Positions 1 through 5,009 of a DNA stretch of 5,009 bases are shown one piece after another. How positions within the stretch are numbered: the first letter of the stretch is position 1; each line of letters begins with the position of its first letter. Source of the DNA: Candidatus Omnitrophota bacterium (lineage in GTDB: Bacteria > Omnitrophota > Koll11 > Zapsychrales > Fredricksoniimonadaceae); NCBI GenBank assembly GCA_023247595.1, contig JAHFGF010000127.1:1-5009 (forward strand). The letters run 5' to 3'. A program made the translations under genes and the position numbers. The notes under the pieces were generated by a model. It did not search any database. It was given only the letters and a program-made list of their open reading frames with translations, and was not told the DNA's origin.

Positions 1-1
1 C

Positions 2-1063
2 GGTACGGAACGCCATGAATCGCGGCGTATCGATAATCAGCTGCGCGGCCGTTCCGGCCGTCAGGGAGATCCGGGGTCGTCCAGGTTTTATGTTTCTCTG
101 GAAGACGATCTGATGCGTTTGTTTGCCGGGGATAGAATTATTTCTGTCATGAATTCGCTCGGTATGGAAGAAGGGCAGGTGATTGAATCTCCGCTCGTTT
201 CCCGAAGCCTTGAAACCGCCCAGAAACGCGTTGAAAATTATAACTTTGAAATCCGTAAACAATTGATTGAATACGATAACGTCATGAATAAACAGCGTGA
301 GGTTATCTATAATTTGCGCCGTTCGATTCTTGAAGGAGATAACGTTAAGGATTTTATCGTGGATTCAATCAAGAAAACCGGCGTTGTGATTGTTGAGCAG
401 TTTTTGTTTGTCCAAGGCCAGGAAGCTTCAGATTTAGTCGGGCTTGAGAGTTATTTAAAAACAAAATTTGCTTATGACCTGACTCCGATTAAAGGCCAGT
501 TGGAAGGAATGCCGTCGGAAGAAGCCAAAGAGCTGATTTCAAGCCAGCTGCTCATGGCCTATCAGGACAAAGAAAAAGAACTTTCCAGCGAACATCTGCG
601 GCATTTGGAACGCATGATCCTTCTTCATGTCATTGATACGAAATGGAAAGATCATTTGTTTGCCATGGATCACCTCAAGGAAGGAATTAGTTTGCGCGCG
701 TTGGGCCAGCGCGATCCGCTGATTGAATATAAGCGCGAAGGTTTTAAAATGTTTCAGGTGATGTATGAATCTATTCATCAGGATCTCGCCGAGATGATTC
801 TGAAATTACGCATGAATGTGGATGAAGAAAAGAAGCGCAGTGTTTTCGCGGCGATTCCGCAGAAGGCGATTCACAATGAATTTTCTAGTTTGAACGCCGC
901 GTCCGCTGATCCTTCGGCCGCCACACTTGAGTCAACCAGCGTCAGAAAAGCGGCTGCTGCCCAGCCTGTTGCCTCATCACAGCATCCGAAAGTCGGACGC
1001 AACGATCCCTGTCCCTGCGGCAGCGGCAAGAAATATAAAAAATGCTGCGGCATGAATATTTGA
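2..1063 (+). CDS. secA: Protein translocase subunit SecA, C-terminal part (5' end outside window)
   Basis: SecA is the cytoplasmic ATPase motor that pushes preproteins through the SecYEG channel. The open frame runs in from the left edge, so the start is missing. The 353 residues present match about the last 40% of a roughly 900-residue SecA. The fragment opens with [20 protein letters not shown], the end of the second ATPase domain with helicase motif VI and its arginines, followed by [10 protein letters not shown]. Next come the long scaffold helix (about fragment residues 71-103, containing [18 protein letters not shown]) and the two-helix finger region (about 205-251, with [18 protein letters not shown]). 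An Ala/Ser-rich linker (about 281-330) leads to a SEC-C zinc-binding tail, [16 protein letters not shown], with ligand pattern CxCx8CC (the last ligand is Cys where E. coli has His). The tail normally binds SecB and phospholipid. The in-frame ATG at 113 lies inside conserved domain sequence and is not the true start. The gene ends in TGA 40 nt before lnt. Identification is secure. Confidence 0.98.
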   Translation, partial: GTERHESRRIDNQLRGRSGRQGDPGSSRFYVSLEDDLMRLFAGDRIISVMNSLGMEEGQVIESPLVSRSLETAQKRVENYNFEIRKQLIEYDNVMNKQREVIYNLRRSILEGDNVKDFIVDSIKKTGVVIVEQFLFVQGQEASDLVGLESYLKTKFAYDLTPIKGQLEGMPSEEAKELISSQLLMAYQDKEKELSSEHLRHLERMILLHVIDTKWKDHLFAMDHLKEGISLRALGQRDPLIEYKREGFKMFQVMYESIHQDLAEMILKLRMNVDEEKKRSVFAAIPQKAIHNEFSSLNAASADPSAATLESTSVRKAAAAQPVASSQHPKVGRNDPCPCGSGKKYKKCCGMNI

Positions 1064-1066
1064 AGT

Positions 1067-1095
1067 GTAAGGGCGGGTTTTAAACCCGCCCCTAC
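1067..1095. repeat. 29-nt near-perfect palindrome, REP/MITE-like, between secA and lnt
   Basis: The left arm gtaagggcgggttt (1067-1080) and right arm aaacccgcccctac (1082-1095) are reverse complements over 14 positions with one mismatch (A1070 against C1092), around a single central T. The right arm read on the minus strand starts GTAGGGG, like the GTAG-headed REP elements mobilised by RAYT (TnpA-REP) transposases. The element starts 3 nt after the secA stop and ends 8 nt before the lnt start. As RNA it would make a GC-rich hairpin that could stabilise the secA 3' end or partly separate the two genes. No T-run follows on either strand, so it is not a canonical intrinsic terminator. The palindrome is seen directly. 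REP membership is inferred, since only one copy lies in this window. Confidence 0.75.
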
Positions 1096-1103
1096 CATTA
1101 TCT

Positions 1104-2654
1104 ATGATCCCATTCTTTAAAAAACATCCTCGTTTTGGTTCGTTATTGTTGTGTTTGCTTTCTTCCGTTTTGCTGATTTTATCCTTTCCTAAATTTGATT
1201 ACAGTCCGCTCGTCTGGTTTGCGCTTGTTCCATGGTTTTTTGCCATCGACGGAAAAACAAGGCGCGGCGCGTTTGGTTTAAGTTTTTTTACCGGATTCAT
1301 TTTTTATGCCGGAACGTTGTATTGGTTTAAATACGTCACGTGGGCCGGGGCGTTTTTACTGACCAGTTATCTTTCTTTGTTTTTTGGATTCTTCGCGCTG
1401 GGTTATTTGTTGTTTAACCGGCAGTCTTTGGGAAAACGAATCCTTTTTTATGCCTGTCTTTGGGTTTCACTGGAATATTTCCGCTCTAATTTTCTTTCCG
1501 GTTTCGGCTGGGTCACGCTTTCGCATACGCAGTACCAGAACACTGCCCTTATCCAAATAGCGGATATCACGGGAACGTATGGCATTACTTTTTTGGTGGT
1601 TGCTGTCAATGTGCTGATTAAAGAAAACTTGGCATATGTCTTTGGCATGACGGATCTCAAGCATCCGTCGCTCATCAAAATGAATGCCGGACTTTTGTGT
1701 ATACTTTTAATGGTGTATGGGTATGGTTTGTTTCGTTTATCCCATCCGGTGCCAATGCCCTATGTGAAGGTCGGCGTGATCCAGGGCAACATCCCTCAGG
1801 AAGAAAAGTGGATGCAGGAGAACCGAGCGTTTACCATTCAGAAATATTTAACTCTTTCTAAAGCCGCGCTCAATGAGCATCCGGACTTTTTGATCTGGCC
1901 TGAAACCGCGTTTCCCGGATTGATTGAAGAGATGCCGCAACTGATGGAGGACGTCCGGGAGTTTTCTAGGGCGGAAAATATTCCTTTATTAATAGGGGTC
2001 GTTGCTCAGGAATCATCCAAATATTATAATTCCGCGCTTTTGATTACACCCGACGGTAAAATGAACCAGCGCTATGACAAATTTCATTTAGTGCCGTTTG
2101 GCGAATTTTTGCCGTTTCGAAAACAGCTGTCTTTTTTGGCTGACCTCATACCGATAGAAGATTTCTCACCCGGCACAAAAGCAAGAGTGTTCACATGGCC
2201 TATCCGGCAAAAAGATATCCGGTTTTCTACGGCAGTTTGTTTTGAAGACACGCTGGCCTATATCACGCGCCGGTTTGTTTTAAACGGCGCGCATCTTTTA
2301 ATTAACATAACCAACGATGCTTGGTTCGGCGATACGAAAGAGCCGTTTCTCCATCTGCAGGCCGCTATTTTTAGAACGATTGAAACCCGCCGGGCTCTTG
2401 TGCGGGCGGCGAATACCGGAATCAGTTGTTTCATTGACCCTTACGGCCGATTTATGAAGTTTGTCCAGAATGCCGGAGGTAAGAAAACATATATTGACGG
2501 GACATCCGTATTTTGGGCGCCGTTAAATTCCTCGACTACGTTTTACACAAAAGCGGGAGATATTTTTACATATTTATGTTTTGTGTGTATACTATGCCAG
2601 GGTTACGCAAAAAGAGCTAATAATCGAACCAACCGAAAAAAATATGCGTCATGA
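1104..2654 (+). CDS. lnt: Apolipoprotein N-acyltransferase
   Basis: Lnt is the inner-membrane enzyme that transfers an acyl chain from a phospholipid to the N-terminal amino group of the diacylglyceryl-cysteine of lipoproteins, the last step of lipoprotein maturation after Lgt and LspA. At 516 residues it is close to the E. coli length (512). An N-terminal membrane domain has hydrophobic stretches at about 12-30, 33-48, 55-75, 82-104, 113-124, 160-175 and 195-212. A nitrilase-fold domain follows from about 221 (VKVGVIQGNIPQEEKW). The catalytic triad is visible: E267 in IWPETAFPG, K326 in YDKFHLVPFGEF and C379 in AVCFED, with supporting E334 and E381. A final hydrophobic helix sits at about 486-500. 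The ATG at 1104 fits the family N-terminus, but no Shine-Dalgarno precedes it because the palindrome fills most of the gap. The stop overlaps the next gene as ATGA. No missing key residue was seen. Confidence 0.97.
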   Translation: MIPFFKKHPRFGSLLLCLLSSVLLILSFPKFDYSPLVWFALVPWFFAIDGKTRRGAFGLSFFTGFIFYAGTLYWFKYVTWAGAFLLTSYLSLFFGFFALGYLLFNRQSLGKRILFYACLWVSLEYFRSNFLSGFGWVTLSHTQYQNTALIQIADITGTYGITFLVVAVNVLIKENLAYVFGMTDLKHPSLIKMNAGLLCILLMVYGYGLFRLSHPVPMPYVKVGVIQGNIPQEEKWMQENRAFTIQKYLTLSKAALNEHPDFLIWPETAFPGLIEEMPQLMEDVREFSRAENIPLLIGVVAQESSKYYNSALLITPDGKMNQRYDKFHLVPFGEFLPFRKQLSFLADLIPIEDFSPGTKARVFTWPIRQKDIRFSTAVCFEDTLAYITRRFVLNGAHLLINITNDAWFGDTKEPFLHLQAAIFRTIETRRALVRAANTGISCFIDPYGRFMKFVQNAGGKKTYIDGTSVFWAPLNSSTTFYTKAGDIFTYLCFVCILCQGYAKRANNRTNRKKYAS

Positions 2655-3412
2655 ATAGTAAAGCCATAGGCTTGAAGATATTGTTTTTTTGTGAACTGGT
2701 TGGTGCTCTGCGTATTCTCCTGTTTGAAATTCCGGTGTTGATTGACAGAGTAGGAAAATCGGCAGCGGCGTCTCTTTCCGGCGATGAACGGTTTCTAAAT
2801 ATTGTGTTTTTGCTGTCTGTTTTTTATCTGTTCGCCGCCGTCGCTGGAATAGGGAAAAATAAGTTTTGGCGTCCGTTGCAGTACCTTTGCGCTGCGGTCG
2901 CGGTCTTATTGACTTTGGATCTGTACCGTTTTGTTCAACAGGCTAAGGATGTTTTTCAGGCGGGATATTTAATCCCCCTGATGTTTTCTTTGATTGCGGC
3001 ATGGTTTGTTTTTATAAGTCGAAAATGTTCATTAGAAAAGGATAAGGAAATGAAAAAAGTCTTGATTGTCGATGATGATTTATCCATTCACAAGATGTTG
3101 GAGCCTATTCTGACATCCAACGGCTTTGGGGTTGTTTCAGCTAAAACCGGTGAAGAAGGCCTGCAGATGGCTCAAACTCACAAACCGGATATTATCATTC
3201 TGGATGTGATTCTGCCGGGCATCAAAGGACGGGCGGTCTGCGTGCAGATAAAAAAGAACCCCGCGCTTAAAGATATTCCGGTTCTTTTTTTAACTTCCAA
3301 GGATTCTCCCGACGATGTTCAGGCTGAATTGGAAGCGGGCGGCATCGGACATTTGACAAAACCGATTAACCCTCAATATTTGGTCGCTCAGATTAAGCGT
3401 GTTTTAGGTTAA
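2651..3412 (+). CDS. Four-helix membrane domain fused to a CheY-like receiver domain
   Basis: This is a 253-residue two-part protein. Residues 1-125 are hydrophobic, with four likely membrane helices at about 8-30, 47-67, 73-95 and 104-123; I do not recognise this part. A short charged linker (SRKCSLEKDKE) leads to a complete response-regulator receiver from residue 134 (MKKVLIVDDDLSIHKM). The receiver has the acidic pair D141/D142, phosphoacceptor D185 in ILDVILPG, T215 in LFLTSKD and K237 in LTKPIN. It ends right after the last receiver helix, with no DNA-binding or enzymatic output domain. Four helices with a positively charged tail would place the receiver in the cytoplasm. The start codon overlaps the lnt stop (ATGA), which suggests translational coupling; no separate ribosome binding site is evident there. 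Function is unknown: the receiver predicts phosphorylation by a histidine kinase, and none is encoded here. The receiver may also be made alone from an internal start at 3050. Domain calls are firm; whether the cell makes the fusion, the short form or both is open. Confidence 0.85.
   Translation: MNSKAIGLKILFFCELVGALRILLFEIPVLIDRVGKSAAASLSGDERFLNIVFLLSVFYLFAAVAGIGKNKFWRPLQYLCAAVAVLLTLDLYRFVQQAKDVFQAGYLIPLMFSLIAAWFVFISRKCSLEKDKEMKKVLIVDDDLSIHKMLEPILTSNGFGVVSAKTGEEGLQMAQTHKPDIIILDVILPGIKGRAVCVQIKKNPALKDIPVLFLTSKDSPDDVQAELEAGGIGHLTKPINPQYLVAQIKRVLG
3038..3052 (+). promoter_or_regulatory. Internal ribosome binding site and ATG for a possible stand-alone receiver
   Basis: AAGGA (3038-3042) lies 7 nt upstream of an in-frame ATG (3050-3052), with a second AAGGA (3044-3048) immediately before it. 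That ATG encodes Met134 of the membrane-receiver protein, exactly where single-domain receivers usually start (MKKVLIVDDD). Initiation here would give a 120-residue soluble CheY-sized protein, the normal length for the family. This site is better than the one at 2651, which has no Shine-Dalgarno. The motif and spacing are seen directly; use in vivo is inferred. It could be a relic of two genes that fused. Confidence 0.5.
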
Positions 3413-3537
3413 TGTTTGGATAGTTTTTTATCAAGAAAATAGGTCAAGTAACAGCCAATTTTTTGAACGAATCAAGATCAGAACGAAATTTAGGAAGCGT
3501 TGCGCAACGGTTCTCCTTCCGTTTATAAAATTCACTT
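3413..3537 (+). other. Intergenic leader with competing hairpins upstream of the acyltransferase gene
   Basis: This 125-nt gap is the largest in the window and holds no credible ORF or RNA gene. It contains a perfect 12-nt palindrome CGTTGCGCAACG (3498-3509), which GGAAG (3493-3497) and CTTCC (3516-3520) could extend into a longer bulged hairpin. An alternative stem pairs AACGG (3506-3510) with CCGTT (3519-3523) over an 8-nt loop; it reuses the same AACG, so the two folds exclude each other. GAACGAA occurs twice, 16 nt apart (3465-3471 and 3481-3487). A TATAAA (3524-3529) sits 8 nt before the start codon with only a poor -35 match upstream. No intrinsic terminator follows the receiver gene. 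A promoter or leader control element is plausible but unproven. Confidence 0.4.
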
Positions 3538-4479
3538 ATGGGAAAGTTTAATCAAAAAGTATTCAAGCGAGCCATTGCCCGCAATGCGTTTTATTTCTTC
3601 CGGGTATTGTTTCGCATCATTCCTTACGGCGCGGTCAAGGCGATAACTAACTTTATCATCGCGGTGGGCTATTTATTAGTGAAGCCTAAGCGTGACACCG
3701 CTAAGGAAAGTCTTGATATTGCTTTCGGGGCATCCATTCCGGATGTGCAAAAGGAACGCATCATGCGGGAATGTTTTTCCAATCTCGGCCGCGGGATGAT
3801 TGAGCTTCTCTATTATTCCGACCATCCGCGCATGATTAAGGAGAAAGCTTTCTTTGAGAATATCCATTATCTGCAGGACGCGTTAAAAGAGGGGAAGGGC
3901 GTTATACTCGTCAGCGCGCATTATGGGAATTTTCCCTTAATGCTTTTACGCATGGTCCAGGAAGGATTTCCAACGAGCGTGATTTTGCGCCCAAGCCGTG
4001 ATGAGAAAATCGAAAAGGATTTTATCCAGCTGCGAGATAAGTTCGGATTAAAAACGATTTACAGCCTGCCGCGCACAACGTGTGTGGCCAGGGCGCTGCG
4101 TACGTTACGTAACAATGAATCATTGTTTATTCCGGCGGATCAGAATTTCGGCATGAAAGGCGGCGTCTTTGTGAATTTCTTTGGGCGCAAGGCATCAACT
4201 CCGACGGGTCCAGCTGTTTTTGCGATGCGTACCGGAGCCCCAATTGTCCCAGTTTTTACCCACCGCGTTGAAGACGACAAGCATAAGATTATTATTGAGA
4301 AACCATTCCATATTGAAATTAAAGAAAACGATGAGGCCACAATCTTTGCTTGTATGGAGAAAGTAACCCAAATCATTGAAATTTATATCCGTAAATATCC
4401 GCAGGAATGGGGCTGGATGCACCGCCGGTGGAAAACTCAACCCAGAGATGTAGAAAGCACCGAGGATAACGATGAGTAA
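3538..4479 (+). CDS. LpxL/HtrB-family lipid A-type acyltransferase (lysophospholipid acyltransferase superfamily)
   Basis: Members of this family are inner-membrane enzymes facing the cytoplasm that add secondary acyl chains to Kdo2-lipid A; some relatives acylate other glycolipids. The 313 residues match the usual length of about 300. An N-terminal hydrophobic region (about 16-48) would anchor it. Family landmarks are SAHYGNFPLM (H128), an IPADQNFG segment (D201, Q202, N203), FFGRKASTPTGPAVFAMRTGAPIVPVF (split around 214-240) and the C-terminal YPQEWGWMHRRWK (287-299). The usual catalytic motif is HX4(D/E); here the position after X4 is P133, so the expected acidic residue is absent at that site. 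The rest of the fold signature is intact, so this is more likely a variant subfamily than a dead copy. The ATG at 3538 has no Shine-Dalgarno and there is no nearby alternative start. It overlaps the next gene by 8 nt. Family assignment is firm; exact substrate is not determinable. Confidence 0.9.
   Translation: MGKFNQKVFKRAIARNAFYFFRVLFRIIPYGAVKAITNFIIAVGYLLVKPKRDTAKESLDIAFGASIPDVQKERIMRECFSNLGRGMIELLYYSDHPRMIKEKAFFENIHYLQDALKEGKGVILVSAHYGNFPLMLLRMVQEGFPTSVILRPSRDEKIEKDFIQLRDKFGLKTIYSLPRTTCVARALRTLRNNESLFIPADQNFGMKGGVFVNFFGRKASTPTGPAVFAMRTGAPIVPVFTHRVEDDKHKIIIEKPFHIEIKENDEATIFACMEKVTQIIEIYIRKYPQEWGWMHRRWKTQPRDVESTEDNDE
4462..4474 (+). promoter_or_regulatory. Shine-Dalgarno inside the acyltransferase 3' end, setting the small membrane gene start
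   Basis: GAGGA (4462-4466) lies 5 nt upstream of ATG (4472-4474) and within the last codons of the acyltransferase gene. This is a good ribosome binding site in a genomic neighbourhood where most starts lack one, and it is the main reason to accept the short downstream ORF as a real gene. Confidence 0.65.
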
Positions 4480-4660
4480 CGTTATTTTTAAAAATATGTT
4501 ACTGACCGTGTTGGGAATCATCTGTGTTCTGGGTGGTATTACTTTGGTTTTGCGGGAGTGGGCTAGCCTCATGATTGTTTTTAAAGGCGTTATCGGCGGA
4601 GTCCTTGCGGTGGCGGGTTTATTCATGCTTTTTTTAGTCAGCGGAAAAAGTACCAAATAA
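4472..4660 (+). CDS. Small two-helix membrane protein of unknown function
   Basis: This is a 62-residue protein that I do not recognise. It is almost wholly hydrophobic, with two predicted membrane helices (about 9-27 and 33-57) joined by a short turn (REWAS), and Lys-containing ends (K7; C-terminal GKSTK). That charge pattern favours a hairpin with both ends in the cytoplasm. It contains several glycines in the second helix (GVIGGVLAVAG), typical of close helix packing. A Shine-Dalgarno precedes it, it overlaps the acyltransferase gene by 8 nt, and it ends in tandem stops TAA TAG. The tight coupling suggests co-expression with the acyltransferase, perhaps as an accessory envelope protein, but this is inference. 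A spurious ORF is possible but unlikely given the signal and the composition. Confidence 0.7.
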   Translation: MSNVIFKNMLLTVLGIICVLGGITLVLREWASLMIVFKGVIGGVLAVAGLFMLFLVSGKSTK

Positions 4661-4673
4661 TAGTTCTTTCAAA

Positions 4674-5009
4674 ATGGCAAAAAAATTAAAAGCTGTGATC
4701 TTTGATTTAGATGGAACCCTTGTAAATGCCTATAAAGCGGTGGAACAGTCCATGAATTATGCCTTAAAACGGGCTGGTTTTCCGACGGTGTCAGCAATGA
4801 CTATTAAAAGATCGGTGGGTTGGGGCGATAAACAGCTGTTGGAAAAATTTGTCGGCTGTGAACATGCCCCTAAGGTTTTGGATATTTACCGAAAGCACCA
4901 TAAACAGTCTTTGAAAACAGGGGTCAAGTTTCTTCCGGGTGCTAAAAAATTACTGGATGATTTAAGTCAAGAAGGGTATATTCTAGCCATCGCCAGCAAC
5001 CGGCCGACG
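4674..5009 (+). CDS. HAD-superfamily hydrolase, phosphoglycolate phosphatase-like (3' end outside window)
   Basis: The first 112 codons of a HAD phosphatase are present; the frame is open at the right edge. Motif I is AVIFDLDGTL with nucleophile D11 and general acid/base D13. Residues of about 17-80 form a helical insertion typical of a C1 cap (NYALKRAGF, then a GWGDKQLLEKF segment), followed by FLPGAKKLLDDLSQEGY and motif II ILAIASNRP (S108). This order matches subfamily I HADs such as phosphoglycolate phosphatase (Gph) and beta-phosphoglucomutase-like proteins. Motifs III and IV lie beyond the window, so substrate cannot be called. The ATG at 4674 starts 13 nt after the TAA of the small membrane gene and gives a standard HAD N-terminus, but has no clear Shine-Dalgarno. 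Co-transcription with the upstream genes is likely from the spacing. Confidence 0.92.
   Translation, partial: MAKKLKAVIFDLDGTLVNAYKAVEQSMNYALKRAGFPTVSAMTIKRSVGWGDKQLLEKFVGCEHAPKVLDIYRKHHKQSLKTGVKFLPGAKKLLDDLSQEGYILAIASNRPT

Noticed and set aside
113..1063. A SecA-like gene starting at the ATG at 113
   Set aside because: The same frame is open back to base 2 and encodes conserved SecA residues ([20 protein letters not shown]), so this ATG is internal and the true start lies outside the window.
1067..1095. Rho-independent terminator after secA
   Set aside because: The stem is strong and GC-rich but is followed by cctaccatta, with no T-run on either strand. It is better described as a palindromic repeat or processing hairpin.
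539..1098. Minus-strand ORFs of 75-79 codons opposite secA
   Set aside because: They are antisense to conserved SecA sequence and have no family signature; the one ending near 871 also starts inside the palindrome region.
1448..1678. Minus-strand ORFs opposite lnt
   Set aside because: Short overlapping frames antisense to the Lnt membrane domain with no protein-like features.
2651..3412. Sequencing error that merged two genes
   Set aside because: The membrane part and receiver are in the same frame with a plausible charged linker and no sign of a shift. A lost stop codon cannot be excluded, so this is covered in the fusion finding.
4181..4366. Plus-strand 61-codon ORF inside the acyltransferase gene
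   Set aside because: It is out of frame with a clearly conserved family region and has no ribosome binding site or recognisable sequence.
4195..4656. Minus-strand ORF of 153 codons
   Set aside because: It lies wholly opposite the acyltransferase and small membrane genes, shows no recognisable domain, has no ribosome binding signal that stands out, and its composition is that expected of the complement of coding sequence.
1..5009. CRISPR array, tRNA/rRNA, phage or IS element, toxin-antitoxin or defence system
   Set aside because: No regularly spaced repeats, cloverleaf-like sequence, transposase, integrase or defence-family motif was found on either strand; genes are contiguous housekeeping or envelope genes.

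Overview
The window is 5,009 bp of compact bacterial chromosome. All recognisable genes lie on the + strand. It looks like a diderm (Gram-negative-type) bacterium, because it carries an apolipoprotein N-acyltransferase and an LpxL/HtrB-type lipid A acyltransferase, both tied to an outer membrane. Base composition is moderate with no obvious shift. The gene style (SecA with a CxCx8CC tail, a variant LpxL family member, a stand-alone-type receiver fused to a membrane domain) would suit an uncultured lineage such as Omnitrophota or a deltaproteobacterial-like group, but that is a guess and no gene here fixes the phylum.

Layout, left to right. (1) The 3' part of secA (2-1063), cut by the window edge. 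(2) A 40-nt gap, most of which is a 29-nt near-perfect palindrome resembling the GTAG-type REP/MITE repeats. (3) lnt (1104-2654), complete, with a full Glu-Lys-Cys catalytic triad. (4) An ATGA overlap into a 253-codon gene (2651-3412) encoding four predicted membrane helices followed by a complete CheY-like receiver domain. A good ribosome binding site stands in front of an internal ATG exactly where the receiver begins. (5) A 125-nt gap with competing hairpins and no clear Shine-Dalgarno. (6) An LpxL/HtrB-family acyltransferase (3538-4479) with an altered catalytic motif. (7) An 8-nt overlap into a 62-codon two-helix membrane protein (4472-4660). (8) The first 112 codons of a HAD-superfamily phosphatase (4674-5009), cut by the right edge.

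The theme is envelope biogenesis. SecA drives protein export, Lnt completes lipoprotein maturation, and the LpxL-like enzyme acylates a lipid A-type (or related) glycolipid. Overlaps and short gaps suggest co-transcription of lnt with the receiver gene, and of the acyltransferase with the small membrane gene and probably the HAD gene. The 125-nt gap is the most plausible place for a second promoter. Most of the window is ordinary housekeeping sequence. The items most worth a second look are the membrane-receiver fusion with its internal start, the palindrome in front of lnt, and the non-canonical acyltransferase motif. I see no evidence for a larger undescribed system.
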